From Lysobacter firmicutimachus (lineage in GTDB: Bacteria; Pseudomonadota; Gammaproteobacteria; Xanthomonadales; Xanthomonadaceae): a stretch of 64,000 bases of DNA. Position numbers and translations under genes: made by a program. Below, in pieces: positions 11,125 to 19,373 of this stretch. The stretch is taken from the NCBI RefSeq assembly GCF_037027445.1, contig NZ_JBANDL010000002.1, positions 3,596,001 through 3,660,000 on the forward strand, in the 5' to 3' direction. The stretch's first letter is position 1. Every line of letters begins with the position of its first letter. The notes beneath the pieces were generated by a model, which was not told the DNA's origin, searched no databases, and saw only the letters and a list, made by a program, of their open reading frames with translations.

Positions 11125-14100
11125 TCAGAAGCGGTAGTGGAAGCTCAGCTGAGCCGCCCAGCGCGAGATGCCCTTCTCGTCGTAGATCTGCTCCGGATCC
11201 GGCTTGGTGAAGCGGTAGACGTACTTGCCGGTCGCCGGGTCCACGCCGCCGTAGTCGACGATGCCGCGCATGCCCGGGAAGGCGACTTCTTCGACCCGGC
11301 CCCAATCCTTGTTCAGCAGGTTGCCGACGTTGAGGATGTCGAGCGCGAGCTCGGCCTTGTGGCCTTCCCAGAAGCCCGGGAATTCCTGGGCGATGTGCAG
11401 GTCGAACTGGTTGACCCACTTGCCGCGGACGGCATTGCGCTGGGCCACCTGGCCGGCATGGCTGCGCATGTACTCGTCGTTGTTGAAGAACTCCCAGAAC
11501 GCCGCCTCTTCGGCCGCGTTGCGGAACAGCACGTCGCCCGGGCCCTTGGGGATGTACAGCAGGTCGTTGAAGCGGCCGTCGCCGTTGGCGTCGTTGTCGA
11601 AGGCGTAGCTGTACGGACGGCCCGAGCGGCCTTCGTAGAACAGCGACACGGTGGTCTTGTTGTCGCCGAAGAACGCGTGCTTCCAGTTGATCGCCGCGGT
11701 GAAGCGGTCGCGGATCTCGTAGCTGGAGCGGGCGGCGACTTCTTCGTTGGCCTGGAACACGGCGACGTTGCCGAGCTGCGAGCTCGAGGTCGAGCTGGTC
11801 AGCGGGCTGACTTCGTCGGCGTGGGTGTAGGTGTAGGCGACGCTCCACGACCAGTCGCTGTTGTTGAACGGCTTGCTCAGCGACAGGGTGAACTGCTGGC
11901 TTTCGCCCTTGCTGGTCTGACGGGCGATGATCGCGTCGTTATAGGCGGTCGCGCGGCGGGCGCGGGCGTTGGTGCGGCTGTTGGTGCACGACGAACCGTT
12001 GAGGCCGGTTTCGCGCAGGCAGGCCACGCCTTCGGCGTTCCAGCTGGTCGCGGCCAGGCCGTTGGCGTCCCAGTAGATGTTGCGGCCGTCCTGGCCGGTC
12101 TTGGTCGCCGCACCGAGGTTGAGCTGCTGGTAGTACAGGGCGTCGTTGACCGAGGTCACGACGGTTTCGGCGCTGGCGACGATGCCGTACCACGGCAGCT
12201 CGGTTTCGAACGCCAGGTTGGCCTTCCACACCGACGGCAGGTTCAGGTCCTTCTCGATGAAGTCCACCGACTGGGTCGCGCCGGCGGCGCCGCCGGCGGC
12301 GTTGACCAGGCCGAGCTGCGCATCCGGGTTCGGGCTGAAGCCGTTGATGCCGTTGGTGAACACGTAGTCGGTGTAGGACAGGCCGTTGTTCGAGTACGGG
12401 TTGGCCAGCCACACGGTCGGAGTGCCGCCGCGGAACAGGCCGATGCCGCCGCGCAGCTGGGTCGGGCGCTCGCTGTCGAAGGTGTAATTGAAGCCGAAGC
12501 GCGGCGCCCACATGTCGGTGCCGTCGATGTTGTTGTCGTTGCGCACGCCGAACAGCGCCGAAGCGGCCGGGTTGAACGTCGGCTTGTCGTCGACCATGGC
12601 GCGGTCGTAGCGGATGCCGAAGGTCAGGCTCAGCTTGTCGTTGACCGCCCAGGTGTCCTGCACGAACAGGCCGAGGTTCTTCTGGGTGAACTCGGCGGCC
12701 ATGTTGTCGAGCTGGCCGCCGGCCGGGTAGAACAGCTGGTAGCGGCTGGAACGGCCGGCGCGGTAGTCGGCCGGGCTGTTGAAGGTGTAGACGCCGTTGA
12801 CGCGGCGGCCGAACAGGTTGTAGACCTCGTTCGACTCGTAGTCGGCGCCGAACTTGACGGTGTGGTCGCCCAGGAACAGGTTGCCGGCGAAGAACGCGTT
12901 CCAGGTCTTGGTCTCGAGGACGTTGGCGTGGGTGTTCTCTTCGGTGCCCAGGTTCAGGGTGTTGCTGCCGAAGCGGACCGCGATCGCCGGCAGGTCGAAG
13001 CGCGGGCTGCGCACGGCCGAGTAGTCGCGGTAGGAGACCTTGGCTTCGGTCGAGAACACGTCGGTCCAGTCGCTGAACAGCTGCGCGGTGTAGGTCTTGA
13101 ACTCGAAGTCGTTGATGTAGTGGTACGAGTTCAACGCCAGCGAGTTGGTGCCGAAGCCCTGCAGGAACGCGGTGCTCTGCTCGCTCTTGGCGTAGCGGAA
13201 GTTGGCGCGGTGCTGGTCGTTGATGTTCCAGTCGAACTTGATGCCGTATTCCTCGCTCTTGGTGTCCAGCGAGGGCAGGCTCAGGTCGCCCGGATCGAAG
13301 CCGTAGACGCTCTTCGAGGTGTTGATGACGTCGTCGATCTGCGCCTGGGTGATATTGACGATGTTGTTGGCGCCCGAGCCCGGAGGACCGAAGCTGGAGT
13401 TGCCGGTGAAGACTTCCTTGCCGGTGTACTTCTCGTAGTTGACGAAGAAGAACAGCTTGTCCTTGACCAGCGGGCCGCCGAAGGTGCCGCCGTAGGTCGA
13501 CTCGCTGTCGAACAACTGCGGACGCACGTCGTTCTGGTTCTTGCCCGACCAGTCGTTGTCGCGGTACACGCCGTACAGCGAGCCGTGGAATTCGTTGGTG
13601 CCCGACTTGGTCACGGCGTTGATCACGCCGCCGGTGCCGCCGGAGATGGTCACGTCGTAGTTGGCGACGTCGACCGAGACTTCGTCGACCACGTCCATCG
13701 AGAACGGCTGGCGCGGCGTCGGCAGGCCGTTGCCGCCGAGGCCGAACGAGTCGTTGGTGCTGATGCCGTCGACGCGGATCACGTTGTAGCGCGGGTTCTG
13801 GCCGCCGACCGAGATCTCGTTGCGGGACTTGTCGGTCAGCACGACGCGCGGGTCGAGGCGGACGAAGTCCTGCAGGTTGCGGTTGATGGTCGGCATCGAC
13901 TCCAGCTGTTCGCGGGTGATGGTCGAACCGGCGCCCATCTTGGTCGAGGAGAACACTTCCGAACCGCCCGCGGCGATCGCCTGCACGGCGTCGAGGGTGG
14001 TGACCGAATTGTTCAGCGCGACGTCGACTTCGTTGACCTTGTCGAGGTTGAGGTAGACGCCGTCCTGGCTCGCAGTGCCCGCGCCTTCCTTGTTGATGAC

Positions 14101-14355
14101 GACCGTGTACGGACCGCCGACGCGCAGACCGCGTGCGTTGTAGCGACCGTCGGCACCGGTGACGGCGCGGCTGACCGTGCCCGACTCGGTGTGGGTGATG
14201 GTCACTTCGGCGCCGGTGACGGGCTGGCCGTCGGCACCGAGGACGCGACCGGCGATGCCGGCGGAGGTGCTCTGCGCGAATACCGGCGCAGTGGCGAGGA
14301 CGGCGAGCAGACCAAGCGTGAGCTTGGACGTGCGGACGCGGTTGCGATGGGTCAT
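11125..14355 (-). CDS. Oar-like TonB-dependent receptor with N-terminal carboxypeptidase-regulatory domain
   Basis: 1076-residue outer membrane protein. A signal peptide ends at PVFAQ (about residue 28), then a CarboxypepD_reg domain (about 32-110, GRVLGADGQPVTGAEV), a TonB plug (about 140-260, with RVDGISTNDSF and GGTGGVINAVTKSGTN), and a beta-barrel ending in LSFHYRF with the terminal Phe expected of BamA clients. Oar proteins were named in Myxococcus; Lysobacter and Xanthomonas genomes carry many copies. The transported substrate cannot be read from the sequence. The gene stands alone, with a strong terminator and a leader of more than 100 nt. Candidates include peptides or oligosaccharides, given the peptide-uptake genes elsewhere in the window. 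Confidence 0.92.
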   Translation of the reverse strand: MTHRNRVRTSKLTLGLLAVLATAPVFAQSTSAGIAGRVLGADGQPVTGAEVTITHTESGTVSRAVTGADGRYNARGLRVGGPYTVVINKEGAGTASQDGVYLNLDKVNEVDVALNNSVTTLDAVQAIAAGGSEVFSSTKMGAGSTITREQLESMPTINRNLQDFVRLDPRVVLTDKSRNEISVGGQNPRYNVIRVDGISTNDSFGLGGNGLPTPRQPFSMDVVDEVSVDVANYDVTISGGTGGVINAVTKSGTNEFHGSLYGVYRDNDWSGKNQNDVRPQLFDSESTYGGTFGGPLVKDKLFFFVNYEKYTGKEVFTGNSSFGPPGSGANNIVNITQAQIDDVINTSKSVYGFDPGDLSLPSLDTKSEEYGIKFDWNINDQHRANFRYAKSEQSTAFLQGFGTNSLALNSYHYINDFEFKTYTAQLFSDWTDVFSTEAKVSYRDYSAVRSPRFDLPAIAVRFGSNTLNLGTEENTHANVLETKTWNAFFAGNLFLGDHTVKFGADYESNEVYNLFGRRVNGVYTFNSPADYRAGRSSRYQLFYPAGGQLDNMAAEFTQKNLGLFVQDTWAVNDKLSLTFGIRYDRAMVDDKPTFNPAASALFGVRNDNNIDGTDMWAPRFGFNYTFDSERPTQLRGGIGLFRGGTPTVWLANPYSNNGLSYTDYVFTNGINGFSPNPDAQLGLVNAAGGAAGATQSVDFIEKDLNLPSVWKANLAFETELPWYGIVASAETVVTSVNDALYYQQLNLGAATKTGQDGRNIYWDANGLAATSWNAEGVACLRETGLNGSSCTNSRTNARARRATAYNDAIIARQTSKGESQQFTLSLSKPFNNSDWSWSVAYTYTHADEVSPLTSSTSSSQLGNVAVFQANEEVAARSSYEIRDRFTAAINWKHAFFGDNKTTVSLFYEGRSGRPYSYAFDNDANGDGRFNDLLYIPKGPGDVLFRNAAEEAAFWEFFNNDEYMRSHAGQVAQRNAVRGKWVNQFDLHIAQEFPGFWEGHKAELALDILNVGNLLNKDWGRVEEVAFPGMRGIVDYGGVDPATGKYVYRFTKPDPEQIYDEKGISRWAAQLSFHYRF

Positions 14356-14780
14356 TACTATGGCCTCGGTACGTGGAATGCGTGGCGGAGTTTCGGGCCG
14401 GCGCGGCTTTGCGCCGCAGGCCGGGCCCTGAGGTTCTTCTGGCTAGCCCCTACCCGGGCGGCGGCACAGTACGTCGCCGTCGGGTTAACAGCAGTTTAAC
14501 AGGCTAGGAGGGGAGTGTGACAGGGACGTGACGCAGTTCATGCCTTGTCACACGGTGACCGCGGTCAAAGCTGAACCGGCAAGTGCCGCAAAGTTCGGGG
14601 AAAAACCGCAAATCCGGGCAAAGAAACCAGTCGCGGCGGGGACTTAGCACCGCGCCGCGGACCGCCCCCTGGAGCCGCCCAGCGGCCGGGAGCGGTCAGC
14701 GCGCCACGTTGGAATGGGCCGAGAGAGCCACCGAATCGCGGCGCACTGCCGGGCCTCGCCCGCGCATCCGCCCCGCCGCC
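14356..14780. other. Intergenic region between the Oar gene and marC
   Basis: 425 bp without a supportable gene. The left part is the leader and promoter zone of the Oar gene, including the motif at 14484-14502. The right part (about 14600-14780) is GC-rich and follows the marC stop codon. No clear terminator with a T-run was found for marC. Confidence 0.6.
14484..14502 (-). promoter_or_regulatory. TGTTAA repeat motif upstream of the Oar-like gene
   Basis: On the minus strand CTGTTAAACTGCTGTTAAC holds two direct CTGTTAA copies 11 bp apart, about 130-150 bp upstream of the ATG. It is the only AT-rich patch in the region. It could be a -10 element or an operator; its function is inferred only. 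Confidence 0.3.
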
Positions 14781-15377
14781 TCAGGGCGGCGAGATCTGCA
14801 GATAGGTGCCGAGCCCGTCGAGGAACATCTGCACCGAGATCGCCACCAGCAGCATGCCCATCAGGCGTTCGATCGCGATCAGGGCGCGGCGGCCCAGCAG
14901 CTTGTACAGCAAGGTGGCCGAGAACAGGATCGCCGCGGTCGCGCCCCAGGCGATCATCAGCGCCAGGCTCCAGTCGCCCAGGCGCGAGGGGTCGTTGCTG
15001 CCCATCAGCATCACCGCGGCCATGCCCGAGGGGCCGGCCACCAGCGGAATCGCCATCGGCACGATGAAGGGCTCGCCGTCGGGCAGTTCGCCCATCAGCC
15101 CTTCCGGCGGCGGGAAGATCATGCGGATGCCGATCAGGAACAGGACGATGCCGCCAGCGATCGACACCGACTCCTGGCGCAGGTGCATCAGCTCCAGCGC
15201 GTACTTGCCGCCCCACAGGAACATCATCAGCACGGCCAGCGCGATCAGCAGCTCGCGCGCCAGGACGATGCGCTGGCGCTTGGGCGGCAGCCCGCGCAGC
15301 AGGCTGAGGAACACCGGGATGTTGCCCAGCGGGTCGAGGATGATGAAAAGCAGCAGCGCGGCCGAGGCGACGGTCAT
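14781..15377 (-). CDS. MarC family integral membrane protein
   Basis: 198-residue hydrophobic protein with about six predicted membrane helices. Family signatures include FIILDPLGNIPVFLSLL near the N-terminus and the central segment PMAIPLVAGPSGMAAVM. MarC proteins were once linked to multiple antibiotic resistance, but that link was not upheld; their function is unknown. The ATG at 15377 overlaps the stop of the upstream SDR gene by 4 bp, so grxD, the SDR gene and marC form one translationally coupled unit. Longer upstream starts would overlap the SDR gene and give a GC-rich, non-membrane extension. Confidence 0.88.
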   Translation of the reverse strand: MTVASAALLLFIILDPLGNIPVFLSLLRGLPPKRQRIVLARELLIALAVLMMFLWGGKYALELMHLRQESVSIAGGIVLFLIGIRMIFPPPEGLMGELPDGEPFIVPMAIPLVAGPSGMAAVMLMGSNDPSRLGDWSLALMIAWGATAAILFSATLLYKLLGRRALIAIERLMGMLLVAISVQMFLDGLGTYLQISPP

Positions 15378-16120
15378 GGCGTCGGCGTCCAGATCCGGCC
15401 GCGGTGCGCGGCGCCGGCCGGCGACAGCAGGGTCACCGCCGCGGCCGCGTAGGCCGCCGGCTCGCGCGCGGCGCGGTCGCTCTCTTCCACGTAGGCGCGG
15501 GCGCGCAACGGCGTGCGCATCGGCCCGGGACGCAGGCCGGACACGCGCACCGGGGAGTTGCCGAGTTCGGCATGGAGCATGCCGACCAGCGCCGCCAATC
15601 CGTGCTGGGCGGCGCCGTAGCCGCCCCAATAGGCCTGGCCGACCCGCTGCGGGTCGTCGACGGCGAACACCAGCGCCGCATCCTCGGCCCGCGCCAGCAG
15701 CGGCAAGCAGGCCTGCGACAGCCACCAGGGCGCGGTCAGGTTCACGTGTACGGCGCGCGCGAACGCGGCCGGGTCGGTCTGCATCAAGGGCGTCAGGCCG
15801 GCGAAGTCGGCGGCGCAGTGCAGCACGCCGTCCAGCCGGCCGAGTTCGGCTTCGATCCGCGCCGCCATCTCGGCATAGTCGTCCGGCTGCGCGCCTTCCA
15901 GGTCCAGCGGATACAGCAGCGGCTCGGGGCCGAGCTTGGCCAGGGCGTCGTAGACGCGGTTCAACTTGGCCGGCTTGCGGCCGAGCAGGACCACGGTCGC
16001 GCCGGACTGCGCGCAGGCGGCCGATGCGGCCGCGCCGAGACCGCCGGCGGCCCCGGTGACGAGCACGACCCGCCCGGCGAGGACCGGCGCCGGCGCGGAG
16101 CTGGCGGCGCTGGAACTCAC
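15374..16120 (-). CDS. YciK-like short-chain dehydrogenase/reductase with degenerate active site
   Basis: 248-residue Rossmann protein starting at a GTG that overlaps the grxD TGA (GTGA). The cofactor motif TGAAGGLG is intact near residue 20, and the overall pattern resembles E. coli YciK (WGGYGAAQ against WGAYAASK; GLRPGPMRTPLRA near the C-terminus). The catalytic residues are not the standard ones. The Tyr is kept, but YxxxK has become YGAAQ, so Lys is replaced by Gln. The serine region reads VFAVDDPQR, with Asp where YciK has Ser. It may bind NAD(P) without normal SDR chemistry, or use a changed mechanism. Its place between grxD and marC suggests co-expression with a redox or Fe-S factor. 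The SDR fold is secure; the function is unknown. Confidence 0.88.
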   Translation of the reverse strand: MSSSAASSAPAPVLAGRVVLVTGAAGGLGAAASAACAQSGATVVLLGRKPAKLNRVYDALAKLGPEPLLYPLDLEGAQPDDYAEMAARIEAELGRLDGVLHCAADFAGLTPLMQTDPAAFARAVHVNLTAPWWLSQACLPLLARAEDAALVFAVDDPQRVGQAYWGGYGAAQHGLAALVGMLHAELGNSPVRVSGLRPGPMRTPLRARAYVEESDRAAREPAAYAAAAVTLLSPAGAAHRGRIWTPTP

Positions 16121-16437
16121 TGCGACTGGGTCTCGCTGATCATTCGCGCCAGTTCGCCCGACTCGTACAGCTCCAGGGTGATGTCGCAACCGCCGATCAG
16201 TTCGCCATGGATGAACAATTGCGGGAAGGTCGGCCAGTTGGAGTAGCGCGGCAGATTGGCGCGGATCTCCGGATCCTCGAGCACATTGACCGTGTGCAGC
16301 GAGGTCGCGCCCGCGGCCTTGAGCGCCTGCACGGCGCGGCTGGAGAAGCCGCACATCGGGAACTGCGCGGTGCCCTTCATGAACAACACGATCGGATGGG
16401 CTTCGACTTCGGCCTGGATCCGTTCCATCACGGACAT
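16117..16437 (-). CDS. grxD: Monothiol glutaredoxin Grx4
   Basis: 106-residue CGFS-type glutaredoxin. The active-site motif CGFS starts at Cys29 and is followed by the glutathione-binding segment WPTFPQLFI and GGCDI. Such proteins bind a [2Fe-2S] cluster bridged by two glutathiones and pass clusters to other proteins; they also pair with BolA. The ATG at 16437 is chosen because an AGGAGC ribosome site lies about 10 bp upstream and the N-terminus MSVMERIQ is typical. Frames open further upstream are not family-like. It is divergent from sodB, with a perfect 10-bp inverted repeat just upstream of its start, and translationally coupled to the downstream SDR gene. Confidence 0.95.
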   Translation of the reverse strand: MSVMERIQAEVEAHPIVLFMKGTAQFPMCGFSSRAVQALKAAGATSLHTVNVLEDPEIRANLPRYSNWPTFPQLFIHGELIGGCDITLELYESGELARMISETQSQ

Positions 16438-16458
16438 GGGTACTGCTCCTGCGAGGGC

Positions 16459-16488
16459 GGGTTGCCGACTTTGACGGTTCGGCAACCC
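16459..16488. promoter_or_regulatory. Perfect 10-bp inverted repeat between divergent grxD and sodB
   Basis: GGGTTGCCGA (16459-16468) and TCGGCAACCC (16479-16488) are exact complements with a 10-nt spacer. The repeat starts 22 bp upstream of the grxD ATG and ends 10 bp before a TAGAAT -10-like box (16499-16504) facing sodB. It could be an operator or a 5'UTR hairpin. Confidence 0.45.
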
Positions 16489-16626
16489 GGCGTGGGGATA
16501 GAATATGAATTGTAAGCCTTCAAGGCGTCGCACAGGCGGCCGTCCGGGAACTCCATTGTCCCGGGACCGGAACGCCGGCCGCGGCGCCCCCCGCTAGCCA
16601 GCCCCCTCGACTCTTGGAGCCCGCCA

Positions 16627-17205
16627 ATGGCCATCGAATTGCCTGCCCTGCCCTACGACCGCACCGCGCTGGAACCCACCATCTCGGCCGAGACCATCGA
16701 CTTCCACTACGGCAAGCACCACAAGGCCTACGTCGACAATCTCAACAAGATGATCGAAGGCACCGAGTTCGCCTCGCTGTCGCTGGAAGAGATCATCAAG
16801 AAGTCGCAGGGCGGCATGTTCAACAACGCCGCCCAGATCTGGAACCACACCTTCTACTGGAACTGCCTCTCGCCCAAGGGCGGCGGCGAGCCGACCGGCA
16901 AGCTGGCCGAGCTGATCAACAAAGCCTTCGGCGATTTCGCCAAGTTCAAGGAAGAATTCACCAAGACCGCCATCGGTACCTTCGGTTCCGGCTGGGCCTG
17001 GCTGGTGCAGCGTCCGGACGGCTCGCTGGGCCTGGTCAGCACCCCGAACGCGGCCACCCCGCTGACCGGCGAAGACACCGCCCTGCTGACCTGCGACGTG
17101 TGGGAACACGCCTACTACATCGACTACCGCAACGCCCGCCCGAAGTACGTCGAGGCGTTCTGGAACCTGGTCAACTGGGACTTCGTCGCCGCCAACCTGA
17201 AGTAA
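16627..17205 (+). CDS. sodB: Iron superoxide dismutase
   Basis: 192-residue SodB converting superoxide to hydrogen peroxide and oxygen in the cytoplasm. The four metal ligands are visible at positions shifted by one from E. coli SodB: H27 (DFHYGKHH), H74 (WNHTFYW), D157 and H161 (CDVWEHAYY). The Gln in [10 protein letters not shown] (Q70) and the overall N-terminal type favour iron over manganese. The start has GGAG 9 bp upstream. A strong terminator follows the gene. It is divergent from grxD, so two redox/iron genes share one control region. Confidence 0.97.
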   Translation: MAIELPALPYDRTALEPTISAETIDFHYGKHHKAYVDNLNKMIEGTEFASLSLEEIIKKSQGGMFNNAAQIWNHTFYWNCLSPKGGGEPTGKLAELINKAFGDFAKFKEEFTKTAIGTFGSGWAWLVQRPDGSLGLVSTPNAATPLTGEDTALLTCDVWEHAYYIDYRNARPKYVEAFWNLVNWDFVAANLK

Positions 17206-17228
17206 GCGCGCGCGGTCCGCAGCATCGG

Positions 17229-17261
17229 GACGGCCGGGGCGACCCGGCCGTCTTTTTTTTT
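17229..17261 (+). terminator. Rho-independent terminator of sodB
   Basis: A perfect 10-bp stem (GACGGCCGGG/CCCGGCCGTC), 4-nt loop and nine T residues, 23 bp past the stop codon. Confidence 0.93.
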
Positions 17262-17345
17262 AGCGCCCACCCGCCGCCAGACCGGTTCCGCGCCGCCGTT
17301 GCGTTGCTGGATATGCACGCATCGCCGCCGCAGGAGCCCGGACGT

Positions 17346-19271
17346 ATGAACAGCATCGGCCGCACGAGCTGCATCGGCCGCAGGGTCCGGACCGCCGCGC
17401 TGTCGCTGGCGCACCACGGCTTCGCCGCCGGCCCGGCCGCGGCGCTGGCCCTGGGACTGGCCGGCTGCCCCGGCCCCGAACCCGCGCCCGGCCCCGACGG
17501 GCAGACCCAGGCCGCCGAAGCGCCGGCCAACACCACCGATCCGCGCTGGATCCGCCAAGCCCAACCGCACGCCAAGATCGCGGTGGTGTTCGTCCACGGC
17601 ATCTTCGGCGATACCCTCGGCACCTGGACCCACGCCAACGGCGCGCGCTTCTTCGACTTGCTCGGCAGCGCGCCCGGGGTCGGCGACAAAGTCGACACCT
17701 ACGCGTTCGGTTTCACCTCGCGCATGTTCGGCCAGGGCTCGCAGGACATCCGCGAGGCCTCGCTCAAGCTGCACGAGTACCTGCAGTACCACGGCGTGAC
17801 CGACTACGACACGGTGGTGTTCGTCGCCCACAGCATGGGCGGGCTGGTGGCGATGCGCGAGCTGATCTCGCATCCGGAGCTCAGCGCCAAGGTGCCGCTG
17901 CTGATGTTCTACGCCACGCCCCAGGAAGGCTCGGACATCACCCGCATCGCCAAATACGTGGTCCAGAACAACGCGATCCGGCAGATGCTGCCGGCCGACG
18001 GCAACGACTACCTCAAGCAGCTCAGCGACGACTGGACCGGGCTGAAGGCCGCCGGCCGGGCGCCGAAAGTGATCTGCGCCTACGAAACCGTGACCACCCA
18101 CGGCCAGATGATCGTGAAATGGACCAGCGCCACCCGCTTCTGCGACGAAGCCCCACCCGGCATCGCCGGCGCCGACCACATCAGCATCGTCAAACCCGAC
18201 CGACAGGAGCACGAGTCGGTGGTCAAACTGGTGAACGCCTTGCGCCGCTATGCGCTGCCGCGACTGGAGGCCTCGGCCTGGGACACGCCCGATTTCGTGC
18301 CCGAGGCCGACGGCTGGAGCTACGTGCTGCAGCGCGCCGACGACCTCAACCACGCCGGCCTGATCAACAAAAGCGCGACCAGCCAAAGCTATCGCATCGC
18401 CCTGCCGCAGAATTCCAAGCTGTGGATCTCGCCGGAAACCACGCCCAAATTGATTCCGGCCGGAGGTCGCGAGGACCTGCGCCTGTTCGTCTACGGCGTG
18501 CCGCAGGCGGAGTACCGCTTCACCCTGCAGCTGGCTTCGCTGCCCGAACGCACGGTGGTGGTGCGGATCCCGGACCTGGCCGCGGCGCAGACGGCCAAGA
18601 CGCAGCGGCTGGAAGCCACCGCCGAGGCGATCAATGCCCGGATCGAATCGGCCGATGGCGGCGTCGCCTTCCAGGACCTGCCCGATCAGGCCAAGTGGCA
18701 GGCCGTGGCCGAGGCCGCGCAGGCCTCGATCGCCGCCGAACGCCCGGACCTGCCGGCCGGCGCGCGCTGGGTCGCCGCCGCCGACACCCTGTCCGAACTG
18801 GGCATGCTGGATTCTTCGGTGGCCGCCCTGCACACAGTCGAGCAACGCTACCCGGGCACGGCCAAGTCGATCGCGGTCAAGCAGGTCGCCGCGCAGATCT
18901 CGGCCCAGTCCGGCCGCGACGACGTGCCGGTGGCGCCGAAACTACAGCCGCAGCTGCAGCCGCGCGAACGCCCGGCCGGCACCGCGCCGCGGCCCGACAC
19001 CGCTCCGCCTTCCGAATCGCGGCGCGACCCGGTGGTCGTCGCGCCGGCCGTGACCGCACCCGCCGTCGCCGCCACGCCGGCAGTGCGCGAGTTGTCGGTC
19101 AAGCTGCAGTCGATCCCGGCGACCCGACGCGAAGGCTTGTCGCTGCAAGGCGATGTGCTGAAGGCGCAAGGCGACACCGCCGGCGCAGCGCGCGCCTATT
19201 CCGAAGCCAAGTCGATCCGCGCCACGCCCCTGCTCGAGGCCAAGTTGCGGGGGGCTGGGAATGGGGATTAG
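17346..19271 (+). CDS. Predicted lipoprotein: alpha/beta hydrolase domain plus C-terminal helical/TPR-like region
   Basis: 641 residues from the ATG at 17346, preceded by AGGAG 9 bp upstream; an ATG at 17312 lacks a good site. A basic N-region and hydrophobic stretch end in the lipobox LAGC (Cys41), followed by a Pro-rich linker. An alpha/beta hydrolase domain (about 75-300) shows the oxyanion strand VVFVHGIFG and nucleophile elbow AHSMGG (Ser near 163); ADHISIVKP may hold the catalytic His. A beta-rich part follows, then TPR-like helices (about 460-530), a Pro/Ala linker and one more TPR-like helix pair. Substrate unknown: lipase, esterase or PGAP1-like are possible. The stop codon falls inside a GGGGATT-type repeat, so the last residues (GNGD) are repeat-encoded. 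Confidence 0.8.
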   Translation: MNSIGRTSCIGRRVRTAALSLAHHGFAAGPAAALALGLAGCPGPEPAPGPDGQTQAAEAPANTTDPRWIRQAQPHAKIAVVFVHGIFGDTLGTWTHANGARFFDLLGSAPGVGDKVDTYAFGFTSRMFGQGSQDIREASLKLHEYLQYHGVTDYDTVVFVAHSMGGLVAMRELISHPELSAKVPLLMFYATPQEGSDITRIAKYVVQNNAIRQMLPADGNDYLKQLSDDWTGLKAAGRAPKVICAYETVTTHGQMIVKWTSATRFCDEAPPGIAGADHISIVKPDRQEHESVVKLVNALRRYALPRLEASAWDTPDFVPEADGWSYVLQRADDLNHAGLINKSATSQSYRIALPQNSKLWISPETTPKLIPAGGREDLRLFVYGVPQAEYRFTLQLASLPERTVVVRIPDLAAAQTAKTQRLEATAEAINARIESADGGVAFQDLPDQAKWQAVAEAAQASIAAERPDLPAGARWVAAADTLSELGMLDSSVAALHTVEQRYPGTAKSIAVKQVAAQISAQSGRDDVPVAPKLQPQLQPRERPAGTAPRPDTAPPSESRRDPVVVAPAVTAPAVAATPAVRELSVKLQSIPATRREGLSLQGDVLKAQGDTAGAARAYSEAKSIRATPLLEAKLRGAGNGD

Positions 19272-19364
19272 GGATTAGGAAATCGTCGAAGCAAAAGCGC
19301 GTTTAACGGTGCCTGGCGCACGAGTGCGCAGCACCGCTCTGACCAATCCCCAATCCCTAATCCC
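19263..19364. repeat. Inverted GGGATTA/TAATCCC arrays between convergent genes
   Basis: GGGATTAGGGATT (19264-19276) is perfectly complementary to AATCCCTAATCCC (19352-19364). The two arms flank 75 bp between the convergent hydrolase and purK genes. The left arm includes the hydrolase TAG stop; the right arm ends 10 bp before the purK stop. It may act as a bidirectional terminator or simply be two repeat copies in opposite orientation. Confidence 0.75.
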
Positions 19365-19373
19365 GCCTTGGCC

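Noticed and set aside
10909..14499. Very long open frame on the plus strand opposite the Oar-like gene (and similar ones opposite uvrB and pilY1)
   Set aside because: These are antisense shadows caused by high GC content; the sequences are Val/Arg/Ala/Asp-rich without domains, and the opposite strand carries clear families.
16614..17345. Upstream extension of the lipoprotein hydrolase frame through sodB
   Set aside because: sodB is certain in another frame; the lipobox and ribosome site place the hydrolase start at 17346.
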